From assembly GCA_038143535.1 (NCBI GenBank), contig JAYQMD010000001.1:930001-994000 (forward strand): a stretch of 64,000 nt of DNA, written 5' to 3'. Position numbers and translations under genes: made by a program. The stretch's first letter is position 1; the number at the start of each line of letters is the position of its first letter. The notes beneath the pieces are model-generated. The model searched no databases. It was given only the letters and a program-made list of their open reading frames with translations, and had not been told where the DNA came from. Below, one piece after another: positions 61,323 through 64,000 of this stretch. The DNA comes from UBA7446 sp038143535 (GTDB lineage: Bacteria > Bacteroidota > Bacteroidia > Flavobacteriales > Flavobacteriaceae).

Positions 61323-61346
61323 AAAGTTCAATTTTTACGAATATAG

Positions 61347-61354
61347 TATCTTTG
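61347..61354 (+). promoter_or_regulatory. -7 box of folE
   Basis: TATCTTTG, 6 nt before the ATG at 61361, implying a nearly leaderless mRNA. Confidence 0.45.
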
Positions 61355-61360
61355 TACTTT

Positions 61361-62053
61361 ATGAAAGATGCTATGAAATTTGACCGATTGCTTAAAGAAA
61401 CGCTGGAGGATATTCATGATGACCATTTAAGTGGGAACATAAACACCCCCTTACGTGAGGATGCATTCGAATTACCCGACGAAGAAAAAATAAACAAAAT
61501 CGAGCAGGACGTCAGACGTATTATGGAAACGCTTGGTATGGACCTGACTGATGACAGTATGCAGGGCACCCCCAAACGCGTCGCTAAAATGTTTGTTAAC
61601 GAACTTTTTGCTGGTCTACACCCAGACAACAAACCCAGTGCTTCAACCTTTTATAACAAATATAAATACGGTGAAATGCTGGTCGAGAAAAACATCACCC
61701 TCTACTCAACTTGCGAGCACCATTTACTACCCATAGTTGGAAAAGCACACGTTGCCTATATTTCAAACGGTACTGTAGTGGGCTTATCAAAAATGAACCG
61801 CCTTGTGGACTACTTTGCCAAGCGTCCGCAAGTACAAGAACGCCTAACGCTACAAGTTGTTAAATCCCTACAAGAGGTATTAAAGACCGACGACGTCGCC
61901 TGTGTGATTGATGCAAAACACCTGTGCGTAAATGCGCGTGGAATACGCGATATTGACAGCAGCACGGTAACAGCTGAATTTGGTGGCGCCTTTAAAAAAC
62001 CAGACGTAAAGAAAGAATTTTTAGGCTATCTAAATCTTGACACCTCCTTTTAA
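61361..62053 (+). CDS. folE: GTP cyclohydrolase I
   Basis: 230 residues. Zinc and active-site residues: STCEHHLLPIVGKAHVAYI, and the second Cys/His in VIDAKHLCVNARGI. Catalyses the first step of folate synthesis, GTP to dihydroneopterin triphosphate. Start MKDAMKFDRLLK at 61361; a TTG at 61352 overlaps the promoter and is rejected. Upstream of cysS with a 3-bp gap. Confidence 0.94.
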   Translation: MKDAMKFDRLLKETLEDIHDDHLSGNINTPLREDAFELPDEEKINKIEQDVRRIMETLGMDLTDDSMQGTPKRVAKMFVNELFAGLHPDNKPSASTFYNKYKYGEMLVEKNITLYSTCEHHLLPIVGKAHVAYISNGTVVGLSKMNRLVDYFAKRPQVQERLTLQVVKSLQEVLKTDDVACVIDAKHLCVNARGIRDIDSSTVTAEFGGAFKKPDVKKEFLGYLNLDTSF

Positions 62054-62056
62054 CGC

Positions 62057-63538
62057 ATGAGCGAAACAACATCATCGCTGCATATTTTCAATTCCTTAAG
62101 TGGAAAGAAAGAGCAATTTGTACCTATTGAAGACAAACATGTGGGCATGTATGTATGTGGGCCAACCGTTTACAGCAATGTGCACCTTGGCAATTGCCGC
62201 ACCTTTATTTCTTTTGATTTGGTCTTTCGTTACCTCAAACATTTGGGTTATTCGGTACGTTATGTGCGCAACATAACCGATGCAGGACACTTAGAGCACG
62301 ACGCAGATGAGGGGGAAGATCGCATTTCTAAAAAGGCTCGTTTGGAGCACCTAGAGCCCATGGAAGTGGTTCAACGCTACACCGTCGATTTTCACAAAAC
62401 ACTTGCTGCCTTTAATACGCTTGCGCCAAACATAGAACCCACTGCAACGGGACACATTATTGAGCAAATTGAAATTGTCAAAGAAATTATCGCATCTGGA
62501 TACGCTTACGAAGTCGCCGGTTCGGTCTATTTTGATGTTGAAAAATTCAATACCACCAATACCTATGGAGCCTTGAGTGGTCGTAAACTCGAGGACATGA
62601 TTCACAACACCCGTGCACTCTCTGGTCAAAGCGAGAAAAAAGCACCGCAAGATTTTGCCTTGTGGAAAAAAGCGGAGCCCCAGCACATCATGCGATGGCC
62701 TTCTCCTTGGGGAGACGGTTTTCCAGGCTGGCATTTGGAATGTACGGCCATGAGTACAAAGTATTTGGGAGACCAGTTTGATATTCACGGAGGCGGTATG
62801 GACTTAAAGTTTCCGCATCACGAATGTGAAATAGCACAAGCCAAAGCAGTGAACAAAAAGAATCCGGTAAACACATGGATGCACACCAACATGCTTACCC
62901 TTAACGGCAAGAAAATGGCAAAATCCACTGGAAACAACATATTGCCAAACGAACTTTTTGATGGATCAAATGCATTGCTATCGAAATCTTTCTCACCTGA
63001 TGTGACCAAGTTTTTTATGCTGCAAGCGCATTATAGAAGTGTGTTGGATTTGAGTAGCGATGCCCTTGAAGCCGCTGAAAAAGGGTACAACCGCCTTATC
63101 AACGGCATTAAGCTGCTATCGCAGCTACCACAAAGCAATGAGAGTAGTGTAGATATAACTAAATCTATTCAAGCTTTTTACGACGCCATGAACGATGATT
63201 TCAACAGTCCTGTATTGATTGCCGAGTTGTTTGAAACGGTTAAGCTCATCCATCGTGTTAGTGAAGGGGAGGATAAATTAACAGCTTCCGATATAGAAAC
63301 ATTACAAAAAACTATAGATGCCTTTGTTTTTGACGTTTTGGGGTTAACACTAGACGCCTCGTCAAAAGAAGACAATGCTTTTTTGGACAAAGCGTTAGAT
63401 GTGCTTATTGAAATGCGTAATCAAGCCCGAGCGTCCAAAGATTTTGCAACTTCAGATCGCATTCGCGATGCCCTATTGGAGAAAGGAATTCAACTCAAAG
63501 ACGGTAAAGACGGCACCAACTATAGCTTGATCTCATGA
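62057..63538 (+). CDS. cysS: Cysteinyl-tRNA synthetase
   Basis: 493 residues: HIGH-like NVHLGNCRTF, KMSKS as KMAKSTGNNI, zinc ligands in MYVCGPTVYS and FPHHECEIAQA. Charges tRNA-Cys. The ATGA overlap with yidD (63535) couples their translation. Confidence 0.97.
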   Translation: MSETTSSLHIFNSLSGKKEQFVPIEDKHVGMYVCGPTVYSNVHLGNCRTFISFDLVFRYLKHLGYSVRYVRNITDAGHLEHDADEGEDRISKKARLEHLEPMEVVQRYTVDFHKTLAAFNTLAPNIEPTATGHIIEQIEIVKEIIASGYAYEVAGSVYFDVEKFNTTNTYGALSGRKLEDMIHNTRALSGQSEKKAPQDFALWKKAEPQHIMRWPSPWGDGFPGWHLECTAMSTKYLGDQFDIHGGGMDLKFPHHECEIAQAKAVNKKNPVNTWMHTNMLTLNGKKMAKSTGNNILPNELFDGSNALLSKSFSPDVTKFFMLQAHYRSVLDLSSDALEAAEKGYNRLINGIKLLSQLPQSNESSVDITKSIQAFYDAMNDDFNSPVLIAELFETVKLIHRVSEGEDKLTASDIETLQKTIDAFVFDVLGLTLDASSKEDNAFLDKALDVLIEMRNQARASKDFATSDRIRDALLEKGIQLKDGKDGTNYSLIS

Positions 63539-63759
63539 AAAAGGTATTCATTTTTCCTTTTGTGCTTCTCATTCGTATTTATCAAACCATTGTTTCGCCG
63601 CTATTACCTTCCAGCTGTAGGTTTCATCCCACTTGTTCACATTATAGTCTTGAAGCTTTAAAGAAACACGGCTTCTGGAAAGGAACCCTACTGGCCATCA
63701 AACGCATCAGCCAATGCCATCCTTGGGGCGGGCAAGGACACGACCCCGTTCCCGATTAG
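63535..63759 (+). CDS. yidD: Membrane protein insertion efficiency factor YidD
   Basis: 74 residues: FPFVLLIRIYQTIVSPLLPSSCRFHPTCSHYSLEALKKHG and ISQCHPWGGQGHDPVP, the family Cys/His pattern. A peripheral inner-membrane protein aiding YidC-type insertion. Overlaps cysS by 4 bp. Confidence 0.96.
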   Translation: MKKVFIFPFVLLIRIYQTIVSPLLPSSCRFHPTCSHYSLEALKKHGFWKGTLLAIKRISQCHPWGGQGHDPVPD

Positions 63760-63797
63760 GATAATATTTGCATTATATTTAACCAAAATTAAAATTC

Positions 63798-64000
63798 ATG
63801 TTAGCACTCAAATTTTTATGGGCACCTGACCCTGTAGCCATCAGCCTTGGCAGCATCAGTATTTACTATTACAGCCTTATGTTTGTTATTGCATTTGCAG
63901 GTGGATTGTACCTCATGAAGTACATGTATAAAAAAGAAGGCGTTTCGGTCACACATCTAGACCCCTTATTGCTTTATATGGTTGTAGGAACGCTTTTAGG
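63798..64000 (+). CDS. lgt: Prolipoprotein diacylglyceryl transferase (5' part only)
   Basis: The first 67 codons read MLALKFLWAPDPVAISLGSI, then SIYYYSLMFVIAFAGGLYLMK, as in Lgt, the inner-membrane enzyme that adds diacylglycerol to the lipobox Cys. The conserved HGGLGIRS motif and the rest lie beyond 64000. Confidence 0.9.
   Translation, partial: MLALKFLWAPDPVAISLGSISIYYYSLMFVIAFAGGLYLMKYMYKKEGVSVTHLDPLLLYMVVGTLL

Overview
The window is a 64-kb piece of a Bacteroidota chromosome, almost certainly a marine-type flavobacterium (class Flavobacteriia). The support is the TAnnTTTG promoter boxes (one with a TTTG box exactly 19 nt upstream, before tRNA-Arg), a type IX secretion C-terminal sorting domain, a bacillithiol gene (bshB1), a type III glutamine synthetase, a fused CcsBA cytochrome c assembly protein, DUF1599 and DUF3050 proteins, and a TonB receptor. 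Most of the window is ordinary, densely packed core genome. No genus is claimed.

Layout. 0-3.4 kb: grpE (cut by the window edge), an SDR epimerase, ilvE, a MazG-like phosphohydrolase, a small membrane protein and crcB. 3.4-7.6 kb: a nitrogen-uptake cluster (outer-membrane porin, ammonium channel, P-II protein, second ammonium channel). 7.6-13.5 kb: purU, a hydrolase, pyrF, prfA, a YceI protein with a four-helix His-rich membrane partner, and a frameshifted purM. 13.5-17 kb: two divergent glutamine synthetases (type III and type II). Their shared intergenic region carries the same paired CCCC/GGGG operator-like motif found upstream of the ammonium cluster. 17-34 kb: Ca/Na antiporter, tRNA-Arg, AlkB-type hydroxylase, GH10 xylanase, GH53 galactanase, ccsBA, two SurA-like chaperones, guaB, TonB receptor, HMG-CoA lyase-like protein, DUF3050. 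34-35.2 kb: M28 peptidase.

35.2-45.7 kb is an A+T-rich accessory island built around tRNA-His. A 49-bp perfect direct repeat (5' half of tRNA-His plus 4 bp of upstream flank) marks its two ends, and the right copy runs straight into the C-terminal 82 residues of a tyrosine recombinase. The last 8-20 codons of such a recombinase occur four times (35.4, 36.0, 42.9 and 45.4 kb). Every copy ends sharply at the stop codon, and other genes end, convergently, on that same stop codon. The tRNA-His is flanked by a long inverted repeat containing helically phased GTGCCGA repeats, and its 3' half does not pair with its 5' half. Cargo: a FISUMP/BspA-repeat surface protein with a T9SS sorting signal, a lipoprotein, a DUF4373 replication-type protein, a ribbon-helix-helix protein, a DUF3427-HNH / NUDIX / small nuclease operon, and a YadA-head/S74 adhesin. 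This region is the best candidate for an undescribed cassette-like system.

45.8-64 kb is core again: bshB1, a glutathione-peroxidase-like protein, the DUF1599-tpiA-prmA-clpS operon, folP-cdaA, an ABC exporter, truA, a phosphoesterase, a GT2, rho, rpsT, tRNA-Glu, proS, two envelope genes, folE, cysS, yidD and the start of lgt.

Five genes (purM and four island genes) are each broken by one missing base, most in homopolymers. Adding one base restores a full-length protein in every case. This may reflect sequencing error, decay of the island, or both.
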